Shown: positions 18,224 through 26,900 of the stretch, piece after piece | Layout: the number at the start of each line of letters is the position of its first letter | How positions within the stretch are numbered: the first letter of the stretch is position 1 | Source: Pseudomonas fluorescens | GTDB lineage: Bacteria > Pseudomonadota > Gammaproteobacteria > Pseudomonadales > Pseudomonadaceae | Length of the DNA stretch: 64,000 bases | Reading direction: 5' to 3' | Assembly (NCBI RefSeq): GCF_001307155.1 | Contig: NZ_CP012830.1 | Location: 1,481,501-1,545,500 of the forward strand | Program-made: the position numbers and the translations under genes | Notes under the pieces: model-generated | Told to the model about the DNA's origin: nothing | What the model saw: only the letters and a program-made list of their open reading frames with translations | The model's database searches: none

Positions 18224-18311
18224 GTAGGAGCAAGGCTTGCCCGCGATGAACGATGACGCGGTTTTAAAGGTAGACCGCCGCGTACTCATCGCGGGCGAGC
18301 CTTGCTCCTAC
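18224..18311. repeat. REP pair, GTAGGAGCAAGGCTTGCCCGCGATG family
   Basis: GTAGGAGCAAGGCTTGCCCG at 18224 and the complementary CGGGCGAGCCTTGCTCCTAC ending at 18311. It lies inside the Zur-controlled operon, between the first and second gene, where the long stem could protect or terminate the upstream message. Confidence 0.8.
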
Positions 18312-18340
18312 AGGACCTCAATCTCCATGAAATCGGCGCT

Positions 18341-19051
18341 ATGACCCAAGCACTCATCGAACTGTCAGACCTGGGCTTCAGCTGGCCCGGTCATCCGCCT
18401 TTACTGGATATCCCGGCGTTTCGCCTGGAGCCCGGTGAAACGCTGTTTCTCAAAGGTCCCAGCGGCAGTGGCAAGACCACCCTGCTCGGCCTGCTCGGTG
18501 GCGTGCAGAAACCCAATCGCGGGAGCATTCGCCTGCTCGGCCAGGAGCTGACCGAGCTGTCGGCCGGCGCCCGCGATCACTTTCGGGTCGACCACACGGG
18601 CTACATCTTCCAGCAGTTCAACCTGCTGCCGTTTCTCTCGGTGCGCGAGAACGTCGAGCTGCCGTGCCACTTCTCCAAACTGCGCGCCAGCCGTGCGATT
18701 CAGCGCCACGGCAGCATCGATCAGGCGGCAGCGACCTTACTCGCACACCTGGGGCTCAAGGATGAAAACATGCTCGGCCGCCGTGCCGACTCGCTGTCCA
18801 TCGGCCAACAGCAGCGGGTCGCCGCTGCCCGGGCGCTGATCGGCCAGCCGGAACTGGTGATCGCCGACGAACCAACCTCGGCGCTGGATTACGACGCCCG
18901 CGAGGCATTTATCCGTTTGCTGTTCGCCGAGTGCCGCGAAGCCGGTTCCAGCCTGCTGTTCGTCAGTCACGACCAGAGCCTCGCGCCGCTGTTCGATCGT
19001 CACCTGTCGCTGGCCGAACTCAATCGCGCCGCTACGCCGTTCGAGGTCTGA
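18341..19051 (+). CDS. ABC transporter ATP-binding protein (MacB/LolD type)
   Basis: A 236-residue ATPase. Walker A GPSGSGKTT (about residues 40-48), Q-loop YIFQQFNLLPFLSV, signature LSIGQQQRVAAARAL (LSIGQ in place of LSGGQ) and Walker B LVIADEPTSALD are all present. The start at 18341 (MTQALIELSDLGFSW) is used because the upstream in-frame codons lie partly in the REP arm. It pairs with the FtsX-type permease that begins 2 nt after its stop; the pair is of the mechanotransmission class, not a classical importer. Confidence 0.9.
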   Translation: MTQALIELSDLGFSWPGHPPLLDIPAFRLEPGETLFLKGPSGSGKTTLLGLLGGVQKPNRGSIRLLGQELTELSAGARDHFRVDHTGYIFQQFNLLPFLSVRENVELPCHFSKLRASRAIQRHGSIDQAAATLLAHLGLKDENMLGRRADSLSIGQQQRVAAARALIGQPELVIADEPTSALDYDAREAFIRLLFAECREAGSSLLFVSHDQSLAPLFDRHLSLAELNRAATPFEV

Positions 19052-19052
19052 A

Positions 19053-20318
19053 ATGTATTTGTTTCGTCTAGCCATGGCCAGCCTGGCTAACCGCCGCTTC
19101 ACCGCGATCCTCACTGCATTCGCCATCGCCCTGTCGGTCTGCCTGCTGCTGGCGGTGGAACGGGTACGCACCGAAGCCAAGAACAGCTTCGCCAGCACCA
19201 TCAGCGGCACCGACCTGATTGTCGGCGCGCGCTCAGGCTCGGTGAACCTGTTGCTGTACTCGGTGTTTCGCATCGGCAACGCCACCAACAACATCCGTTG
19301 GGACAGCTTCGAGCACTTCGCCAACAACCCGAAAGTGAAATGGGCGATCCCGATTTCCCTCGGTGACTCGCATCGCGGTTATCGAGTGATGGGCACCACC
19401 GACGCCTACTTCCAGCATTACCAGTACGGCCGTCAGCAAAACCTGCAACTGGCCAGCGGTCGGGCGTTTGCCACGGATCCGTTCGAAGTGGTGCTGGGTG
19501 CCGAAGTGGCCGATGCGCTGCATTACAAGCTCGGCGACAAACTGGTGCTGGCTCACGGCGTGGCAGTGATCAGCCTGGTCAAGCACGATGACAAACCGTT
19601 CACCGTGGTCGGCATCCTGAAACGCACCGGCACCCCGGTCGACCGCACGTTGCACATCAGCCTCGGCGGCATGGAGGCGATTCACATCGATTGGCACAAC
19701 GGAGTGCCGGCTCAGGGCAGTGGTCGGATCAGCGCCGATCAGGCGCGCAACATGGACCTCACGCCGCAAGCCATCACCGCGTTCATGCTCGGCCTCAACA
19801 ACAAGATTTCGACCTTTGCCGTGCAACGCGAGATCAATGAATTCCGTGGCGAGCCGATGCTGGCGATCTTGCCGGGCGTCGCCTTGCAGGAGCTTTGGAG
19901 CCTGATGGGCACCGCCGAAAAAGCGCTGTTCGTGGTGTCGCTGTTCGTAGTGCTGACTGGGTTGATCGGCATGCTCACGGCGATTCTCACCAGCCTCAAC
20001 GAACGTCGCCGCGAGATGGCGATCCTCCGTTCGGTCGGCGCCCGGCCATGGCACATTGCAACGCTGCTGGTGCTGGAAGCCTTTGCATTGGCGCTGTCTG
20101 GAGTGGTTGCGGGCCTGGCGCTGCTGTATGTATGCATCGCCGCCGCCCAAGGCTACGTGCAATCGACCTACGGCTTGTACCTGCCGCTGGCCTGGCCAAG
20201 CGAGTATGAATGGACGCTGCTCGGTGGCATCCTGATCGCCGCGCTGCTGATGGGCAGCGTGCCGGCCTGGCGCGCCTATCGCCAATCGTTGGCCGATGGT
20301 CTGTCGATCCGTTTATGA
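19053..20318 (+). CDS. ABC transporter permease, MacB/FtsX family
   Basis: A 421-residue membrane protein: one N-terminal transmembrane helix (RFTAILTAFAIALSVCLLLAV), a large periplasmic core domain (about 40-290) and three C-terminal helices (AEKALFVVSLFVVLTGLIGML, EAFALALSGVVAGLALLYV, LLGGILIAALLMGSV). It carries the ERRREMAILRSVGA motif of the FtsX domain. It follows the ATPase gene by 2 nt. With the Zur-controlled His-rich protein and the DUF3299 protein it likely serves zinc-limited growth; the cargo is not known. Confidence 0.9.
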   Translation: MYLFRLAMASLANRRFTAILTAFAIALSVCLLLAVERVRTEAKNSFASTISGTDLIVGARSGSVNLLLYSVFRIGNATNNIRWDSFEHFANNPKVKWAIPISLGDSHRGYRVMGTTDAYFQHYQYGRQQNLQLASGRAFATDPFEVVLGAEVADALHYKLGDKLVLAHGVAVISLVKHDDKPFTVVGILKRTGTPVDRTLHISLGGMEAIHIDWHNGVPAQGSGRISADQARNMDLTPQAITAFMLGLNNKISTFAVQREINEFRGEPMLAILPGVALQELWSLMGTAEKALFVVSLFVVLTGLIGMLTAILTSLNERRREMAILRSVGARPWHIATLLVLEAFALALSGVVAGLALLYVCIAAAQGYVQSTYGLYLPLAWPSEYEWTLLGGILIAALLMGSVPAWRAYRQSLADGLSIRL

Positions 20319-20329
20319 GGACATTGAAG

Positions 20330-20848
20330 ATGCTCCGCACTCTGCCTGCGCTGTTGATGCTGGTCGCCCTGCCCCTGTGGGCGGCTGCACCGAAAGACCT
20401 GACCTGGGCGGAAATGATCCCGCCCGACGCGCCGGCAGAAGTGCCGAACATGAAACCGCTGCACGACCTGTCGCAGATGAGCAGCGCGTTGTCCGCCGAG
20501 TCCGCGCCAGCGGCCAAGCAAGACATGCCCAATGCGCCGGTGGTGAAAAACCTCGACGGCAAGAATATTCGCCTGCCGGGTTACATCGTGCCGCTGGAAG
20601 TCAGCGAGGAAGGTCGCACCACCGATTTTCTGCTGGTGCCGTATTTCGGCGCGTGCATCCACGTACCGCCTCCGCCGTCGAACCAGATCGTCCATGTCAA
20701 AAGCGCGGTTGGAGTGAAGCTCGACGAGCTGTATCAGCCGTACTGGATTGAAGGGGCAATGCAGGTCAAGGCGTCGACCAGCGAATTGGCGGATGCCGGG
20801 TATCAGATGGATGCGGACAAGATCTACGTGTACGAATTGCCGGAGTGA
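20330..20848 (+). CDS. DUF3299 periplasmic protein
   Basis: A 172-residue exported protein. The ATG at 20330 is chosen because GAGGA lies nine bases before it and the signal peptide then reads MLRTLPALLMLVALPLWAAA; an ATG at 20315 overlapping the permease stop is an alternative. The body contains the DUF3299 hallmark DFLLVPYFGACIHVPPPPSNQ, whose Cys and His could bind a metal. Last gene of the Zur-controlled operon. Function unknown. Confidence 0.85.
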   Translation: MLRTLPALLMLVALPLWAAAPKDLTWAEMIPPDAPAEVPNMKPLHDLSQMSSALSAESAPAAKQDMPNAPVVKNLDGKNIRLPGYIVPLEVSEEGRTTDFLLVPYFGACIHVPPPPSNQIVHVKSAVGVKLDELYQPYWIEGAMQVKASTSELADAGYQMDADKIYVYELPE

Positions 20849-20930
20849 ATCTGGCAGTCATTCGTTGCCCGCGATCGACCGCGAAGCGGTCGCAGAAGGC
20901 TCCCCCGATTCAAACCCCATCACTGTTTCA

Positions 20931-20944
20931 TTGAGCTGAGTCAA
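20931..20944. promoter_or_regulatory. Candidate Anr/FNR box upstream of the OprG-type porin gene
   Basis: TTGAGCTGAGTCAA, a TTGA-N6-TCAA palindrome close to the Anr consensus TTGATNNNNATCAA (12 of 14 when the inner base pair is counted). It is centred about 72 nt before the ATG, compatible with a class II position if transcription starts about 30 nt before the gene. In P. aeruginosa oprG is known to be Anr-dependent. Confidence 0.5.
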
Positions 20945-21009
20945 AAGCGCCGTTCCTGACGCTTCGTACCATTGGAGATACAGAATTTGAATCTTCCTTT
21001 GGAGCCCCC

Positions 21010-21708
21010 ATGCACAAGTCATTGCTCAGCGCGTCCCTCATTGCATTCGCGCTTGCACCCCCCTTCGCCCAGGCCCATGAAGCCGGTGACATCATTGTTC
21101 GGGCCGGTGCAATCACCGTAAACCCGACAGCCGGCAGTTCCAGCGTCAAGGTTGATCGCGGTCCATTGGCGGGTGCCGATCTGGGTGGCAAGGCGACCAT
21201 GGACAGCAGCACGCAGTTGGGCCTGAACTTCGCGTACATGCTCACCCCCGATATCGGCATCGAGCTGCTCGCCGCCTCGCCGTTCCAGCATGACGTAAAC
21301 CTCAAAGGCACCTCCCTGGGCGCGGCCAACGGTAAGCTCGGCACCCTCAAACACCTGCCGCCGACCCTGAGCGTGGTTTACTACCCGCTCAACAACAAGT
21401 CTGCATTCCAGCCGTATGTGGGCGCCGGTATCAACTACACTTGGATCTACGACGAAAAGCTCAGTAACGAAGCGCAAGCCAACGGCTTCAGCAACTTCAA
21501 AACGAAAAACTCCTGGGGCCTCGCATGGCAGGTCGGTGCCGATTACATGCTGACCGACCACATCATGCTCAACGGCCAGGTGCGCTACATCGACATCGAC
21601 ACCACCGGCTACGTGGACAACAACGCAGTCGCCCCCGGCACCCGCGCCAAGGTCAACATCGACGTGGACCCGTGGATCTACATGGTGGGTCTGGGTTACA
21701 AGTTCTAA
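21010..21708 (+). CDS. oprG: Outer-membrane protein W family (OprG-like)
   Basis: A 232-residue eight-stranded barrel protein of the OmpW family. A signal peptide (residues 1 to about 23, cleavage after AQA) precedes HEAGDIIVRAGAITVNP, and the end GLGYKF carries the terminal Phe required for barrel assembly. TTTGGAG lies six bases before the ATG. OmpW proteins let small hydrophobic molecules cross the outer membrane. It is monocistronic, with an Anr-like box upstream and a terminator downstream. Confidence 0.92.
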   Translation: MHKSLLSASLIAFALAPPFAQAHEAGDIIVRAGAITVNPTAGSSSVKVDRGPLAGADLGGKATMDSSTQLGLNFAYMLTPDIGIELLAASPFQHDVNLKGTSLGAANGKLGTLKHLPPTLSVVYYPLNNKSAFQPYVGAGINYTWIYDEKLSNEAQANGFSNFKTKNSWGLAWQVGADYMLTDHIMLNGQVRYIDIDTTGYVDNNAVAPGTRAKVNIDVDPWIYMVGLGYKF

Positions 21709-21720
21709 ACCCGCCGCATG

Positions 21721-21748
21721 AAAAAGGCGCCTCGAAAGGCGCCTTTTT
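21721..21748 (+). terminator. Intrinsic terminator after oprG
   Basis: AAAAAGGCGCC-TCGAAA-GGCGCCTTTTT, a symmetric stem with a T-tract on both strands. It serves oprG and possibly also the convergent epimerase gene. Confidence 0.85.
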
Positions 21749-21764
21749 CATGACTGCGAAAAAC

Positions 21765-22694
21765 TCAGCGCCCCAACAACCGCGCCAGCCCGACGCTCAT
21801 TGGCGTCTGCTCGGGAAAGGTGAAGCGCTGCAACAGACGCTGGTTGTTCGCCCGCGAATGGCGGATGTCGCCGGAGCGTGCCGGGCCGTAGGCAATCGGT
21901 GGCAACTGCCCCACCACTTCCTCCAACGCCTGGAGCATTTGTTTGAGGGTCGTCGCCTGGTTCCAGCCGACATTCACCGCGCCCACTTCAAGCGTCGGCA
22001 TTTCAATCGCCTGCACCAGCAGGTCGACCAGGTCTTCGACATAGACAAAATCGCGGGTCTGTTCGCCGTCACCGAACACGGTGATCGGCAGGCCTTTCTG
22101 CGCCCGCTCGCTGAAAATGCTGATCACCCCGGAGTACGGCGATGACGGATCCTGCCGCGGACCGAAGATGTTGAAGAAACGGAAAATCGCCGGTTCCAGA
22201 CCGTGCTGCCGACGGTAGAAGTCGAGGTAGTACTCGCCTGCCAGCTTGTCTGCGGCGTACGGCGTGAGCGGTGCCTTGGCGGTCTCTTCGTCGATCGACT
22301 CGCCTTCACCGTTATTGCCGTAGACCGCTGCGCTTGAAGCGAACAGCACGCGCTTGACGCCGGCCTGACGCATCGCTTCGCAGACGTTCAAGGTGCCGAT
22401 GAAATTGCTCTGGTGAGTGCGCACCGGATCATCCACCGACGCCTGAACCGACGCCACGGCGGCCAAATGCGCCACCGCGCTGCAACCGAGCATCACCTTT
22501 GCCACCAGCGCAGCATCGGCGACGTCACCTTCGATCAGTTCGACCCGTGGATTGTCCAGTGGCAGGTTGCTGCGTTTACCGGTGGACAGGTCGTCGAGGA
22601 TGCGCACCGAATGCCCCTTGGCGAGCAAGGCGTCAGCAAGGTGCGAACCAATAAAACCGGCACCGCCGGTGATCAAAACAGGGCCATCAGCCAT
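21765..22694 (-). CDS. NAD-dependent epimerase/dehydratase (extended SDR)
   Basis: A 309-residue GalE-like nucleotide-sugar epimerase. It has the Rossmann motif ITGGAGFIGSHLADAL at the N-terminus, SSAAVYG, and the catalytic YAADK (YxxxK). The start at 22694 overlaps the stop of the upstream gene by 8 nt, showing the two are co-translated. Substrate is probably a UDP-sugar, inferred from the LVDLLVQAIEM and TRDFVYVEDL motifs. No glycosyltransferases lie nearby. Confidence 0.88.
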   Translation of the reverse strand: MADGPVLITGGAGFIGSHLADALLAKGHSVRILDDLSTGKRSNLPLDNPRVELIEGDVADAALVAKVMLGCSAVAHLAAVASVQASVDDPVRTHQSNFIGTLNVCEAMRQAGVKRVLFASSAAVYGNNGEGESIDEETAKAPLTPYAADKLAGEYYLDFYRRQHGLEPAIFRFFNIFGPRQDPSSPYSGVISIFSERAQKGLPITVFGDGEQTRDFVYVEDLVDLLVQAIEMPTLEVGAVNVGWNQATTLKQMLQALEEVVGQLPPIAYGPARSGDIRHSRANNQRLLQRFTFPEQTPMSVGLARLLGR

Positions 22695-23571
22695 GACGAT
22701 AAAACCTATCCAGTAAGCCCGGGAGCGCTGCGCGCCAGGCGCGCGGCTTGATCCCGAAGGTGTGCAGAATTTTCTTGCAGGCGAGTACCGCGTGCTGCGG
22801 TTCTTCGGCGGCATCCGGCCGTGCGGCGTGAGCCTGCGCGGTCGGTGCTTCAATGGCCAGCGGGTGCAGAGTGCGCGCTTCAGCGAGGATCGCCTGCCCC
22901 AGCGCCAGCGGCGTGGTCGCCTCATGTCCGGCGTAATGGTAAGTGCCCCACAGTGGCGCTGCGCAATCGAGTTGCTTGAGCACCGAAATGATCACCCGCG
23001 CAGCATCGTCCACCGGTGTCGGGTTGCCACGCCGGTCATCGGCCATCAGCAGCTCTTCAGGCAGTTCGGCACGCGCGAGGAAACGCCCAAGGGTGCCGTC
23101 GACACTGTCATCGAGCAGCCAGCCAAACCGCAGCATCACATGTTGCGGGCAGGTCGCGCGCACGCTTTGCTCGATACGCCACAAGGCCTGGCCACGCAGC
23201 CCCAGCGGCACCGGTTCGTCTTTTTCGCTGTAGGCCGTCGCCCGCGAGCCATCAAATACCCGATAGCTGGAAGGCTGCACCAGGACAATATTGTGATGCT
23301 GGCACAGTTCGGCCAGCCGCTCGACCGCCCGCTCCTGGGCAGCCAAGCGCGCCTCGGCCACGCTCTCCGCCTGAAACCAGTCGAAGTAGTAGGCGAGATT
23401 GATCAGCGCGTCAGGACGAGTGTCGTCGAGCAGCTGCGTCAGGCTTGCGGCGTCCCAGCCGTCTTGCGGTGGACGGGGGGCGAGGAAACCGATGTCTTCC
23501 TCTGCACCGAGGCGAATCAGCGCCTGCCCAAGGGCATTTCCGCCACCCAGTAACATAAGGCGCATTCGCAT
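22687..23571 (-). CDS. RmlD-like SDR protein lacking the catalytic YxxxK
   Basis: A 294-residue protein resembling dTDP-4-dehydrorhamnose reductase: glycine-rich MLLGGGNALGQAL at the start, then PDALINLAYYFDWFQAES, VQPSSYRVFDG and a C-terminal RmlD-like domain. Where RmlD has the catalytic Tyr and Lys, this protein reads PLGLRGQALWRIEQ, with neither residue. It may bind a nucleotide sugar without reducing it, or act as a partner of the epimerase it overlaps by 8 nt. Start at 23571. Confidence 0.8.
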   Translation of the reverse strand: MRMRLMLLGGGNALGQALIRLGAEEDIGFLAPRPPQDGWDAASLTQLLDDTRPDALINLAYYFDWFQAESVAEARLAAQERAVERLAELCQHHNIVLVQPSSYRVFDGSRATAYSEKDEPVPLGLRGQALWRIEQSVRATCPQHVMLRFGWLLDDSVDGTLGRFLARAELPEELLMADDRRGNPTPVDDAARVIISVLKQLDCAAPLWGTYHYAGHEATTPLALGQAILAEARTLHPLAIEAPTAQAHAARPDAAEEPQHAVLACKKILHTFGIKPRAWRAALPGLLDRFYRHG

Positions 23572-23935
23572 AGAGTCAGCAGGCCCAGTCTGTTTGGAAC
23601 GATGATTTTATCGGCACAGCCCGCAGGCGTTGCCGTTGAGAATTGCCAGAATCGTTGCATTTTGCGGGTTTAAAGCGCAACCGTCACTCGTAAAGTGTAG
23701 ATCCTCAGGTTTGACGCCCGCTCATTTGGGTAAACGGGCTTGTTGTGGCGAGGGGGCTTGCCCCCGTTCGACTGCGAAGCAGTCGCAATGGGCCGATGCG
23801 GTGTGCCTGACAAATCGCGATTGCAGGTTTTGGGGCCGCTTCGCAGCCCAGCGGGAGCAAGCTCCCTCGCCACGGGGGTCACCGATCAGCCACAGAAACT
23901 TGCATCTTCAGCCACCCAGCCGCATAAATTACCCC
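23572..23935. other. Intergenic region between the SDR pair and lhr
   Basis: A 364-nt spacer between the divergent RmlD-like gene and lhr. Most of its right half is the REP pair listed at 23744-23873. An open frame running through it into lhr is a by-product of the REP composition and is not treated as coding. No promoter could be read with confidence. Confidence 0.6.
23744..23873. repeat. REP pair, GTGGCGAGGGGGCTTG family
   Basis: TGTGGCGAGGGGGCTTGCCC begins at 23744 and the partly diverged complement GAGCAAGCTCCCTCGCCAC ends at 23873. The inner stems are GACTGCGAAGCAGTC and GGCCGCTTCGCAGCC. The right arm has compensatory changes relative to the left, so it is an older copy than those at 3799 and 5894. 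Confidence 0.85.
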
Positions 23936-26900
23936 ATGAACCTCCCCGTATCAGCCGAGAGCGCCTTGGCAGGCTTTCACCCTGCCGTCCGCGCCTGGTT
24001 CAACAGCACCTTCCCAGCGGTCACCGCCGCGCAAGCCGGCGCGTGGCCGTTGATTCGCCAGCGCCGTTCGACGCTGGTTGCCGCGCCGACCGGCTCCGGC
24101 AAAACCCTTACGGCGTTTCTTGCGGTCATTGACGATCTGGTCCATCAAGGCCTGGCCCACGGTGGCGAATTACCCGACGAAACCCTGGTGGTTTACGTCT
24201 CGCCCCTCAAGGCGCTGTCCAACGACATTCAGATCAACCTGCAAACCCCGCTGGCCGGTATCACCGAGCAACTGCGAGAACTGGGCTTCCCCGAACTACA
24301 GATCAACACCGCCGTGCGCACTGGCGACACTCCGCAAAAGGACCGCTCGGCGATGCGCAAAAGCGCGCCGCACATTCTGGTTACCACCCCGGAGTCACTG
24401 TACGTGCTGCTCGGCTCCGACTCCGGCCGGCGCATGCTCGCCAGCACCCGCACAGTGATCGTCGACGAAATCCATGCCATCGCCGGCAGCAAGCGCGGCA
24501 GCCACCTGGCCCTGAGCCTGGAGCGTTTACAGGCCTTGTGCTGCGAGCCACTGATGCGCATCGGCCTGTCTGCCACGCAAAAACCCATCGAAGCGGTTTC
24601 GCGTTTTCTAGTGGGCACCGGCCGCCCCTGCGAGATCATCGATATCGGCCACGCTCGTCGGCGGGACCTGGGCATCGAAGTGCCGCCGGTGCCGCTGTCG
24701 GCGGTGATGGCCAACGATGTCTGGGAGCTGGTCTACGACCGTATCGCAGAGCTTGCACGCGAGCATCGGACCACGCTGATTTTCGTCAACACCCGACGCT
24801 TGGCCGAACGCTTGAGCCGTCACCTTAGCGAGCGCTTGGGCAAAGACGCCGTCGCCGCCCACCACGGCAGCCTGGCCAAGGAGTTTCGCCTCGATGCCGA
24901 ACAGCGGCTCAAGCGTGGCGACCTGCAAGTATTGATCGCCACCGCGTCGCTGGAACTGGGCATCGACATCGGCGACGTCGACCTGGTCTGCCAGATCGCC
25001 TCGCCGCGTTCGATCGCCGGGTTTCTGCAACGGGTCGGACGCTCCGGGCACCAGGTCGGCGGCACACCCAAGGGCCGTCTGTTCGCCACCACCCGCGACG
25101 ACCTGATCGAATGCGCCGCCCTGCTCGACTGTGTGCGCCGGGGCGAACTCGACACCTTACTGATCCCCCACGCTCCGCTGGACGTACTGGCGCAGCAGAT
25201 CGTCGCCGAGGTCAGTTGCCAGGAATGGCAGGAGCGGGCCCTGCTCGAAATGGTACGCCGTGCATCGCCCTATACCGAACTCGACGACACACACTATCAA
25301 GCGCTGCTGCAGATGCTCGCCGAAGGCTATAACGGTCGTCAGGGAATCCGCAGCGCTTACCTGCACCGCGACGCGGTGACTCGCACATTGCGTGGCCGGC
25401 GCGGCGCCAAACTGACGGCGGTGACCAGTGGCGGGACGATTCCCGACAACGCCGATTACAGCGTGCTGCTGGAGCCACAAGGGCTGAACATCGGCAGCGT
25501 CAACGAAGACTTCGCGGTGGAAAGCATCGCTGGCGACGTCTTTCAGTTGGGCAACACTTCGTACCGGATCTTGCGGGTCGAAACCGGCAAGATCCGCGTC
25601 GAGGACGCCCAGGGCCAGCCGCCGACCATCCCCTTCTGGCTCGGTGAAGCGCCAGGGCGCAGTGCCGAATTGTCGCTCGCCGTGGCGCGCCTGCATGCGC
25701 ATCTTGATGAGCTATTGGGCGCCACGCCCGGCGATGTGCAACCGAGCATCGACTGGCTGACCGAGACCCTCGGCCTAAACCTCGCCAGCGCCGAACAACT
25801 GGTGGACTACCTCGCCCGCGCCCGGCTGACGCTCGGCGCCCTGCCGTCTCAGAACACGCTGCTGATGGAGCGGTTTTTCGACGAGTCCGGCGGTACTCAG
25901 TTGATCATTCACTCGCTGTTCGGCAGCCGCATCAACCGTGCCTGGGGCCTGGCTTTGCGCAAGCGTTTTTGCCGCACCTTCAACTTCGAATTGCAGGCTG
26001 CCGCCAGCGAAGACGCCATCGTCTTGTCGCTGTCCACCAGCCACAGCTTCGAGCTGGACGAGGTCTGGCGTTATCTGCACAGCAACACTGCCGAACAGAT
26101 CCTGATTCAAGCGGTACTCGACGCGCCGCTATTCGGCGTGCGCTGGCGCTGGAACGCCGGCGTCGCCCTCGCGTTGCCGCGGTACAGCGGCGGACGCAAA
26201 GTGCCGCCGCAGATCCAGCGGATGAAAAGCGAAGACCTGATCGCCAGCGTGTTTCCCGACCAGATCGCCTGCCTGGAAAACCTCGTCGGCGAGCGCGAAA
26301 TTCCCGATCACCCGCTGGTCGAGCAAACCCTCGACGATTGCCTGCACGAAGCCATGGACTGCGAAGGCTGGCTGGCGCTGTTGCGACGCATGGAGAGCGG
26401 CGAAGTGCGCTTGATCAGCCGCGACTTGCCTGCGCCCTCGCCGCTGGCGGCAGAAATTCTCAGCGCCCGGCCCTACACCTTTCTCGACGATGCGCCGCTG
26501 GAAGAACGCCGTACTCAAGCGGTGCTCAATCGGCGCTGGAGCGACCCGCAATCGACCGATGACCTCGGTGCGCTGGATGCCGAGGCCATTCAATCGGTGC
26601 GCGATGAGGCCTGGCCGCAGCCCACCAGCGTCGATGAAATGCATGAAGCGCTGATGAGCCTGGCCGCGATCAGCAACGCCGAAGCGCTGGCCAATCCGCA
26701 GTGGTCGCACTGGCTGCAGACCCTGGCCGACAGTGGTCGCGCCAGTCGTTTGCAGATCAATGCGGAGCACTCTTTATGGCTGGCACTGGAACGCCTGACC
26801 TGCCTGCAAGCGATCTACCCACACGCCACGTTGTTACCGCCGTTGCAAGCCTTGCCGGGTTTCGATGAACCCTGGGACGTCGATGAAGCACTGGTCGAAC

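Noticed and set aside
23630..23935. Possible 102-codon N-terminal extension of lhr
   Set aside because: The extension is translated REP sequence; the recognisable Lhr N-terminus begins at 23936.
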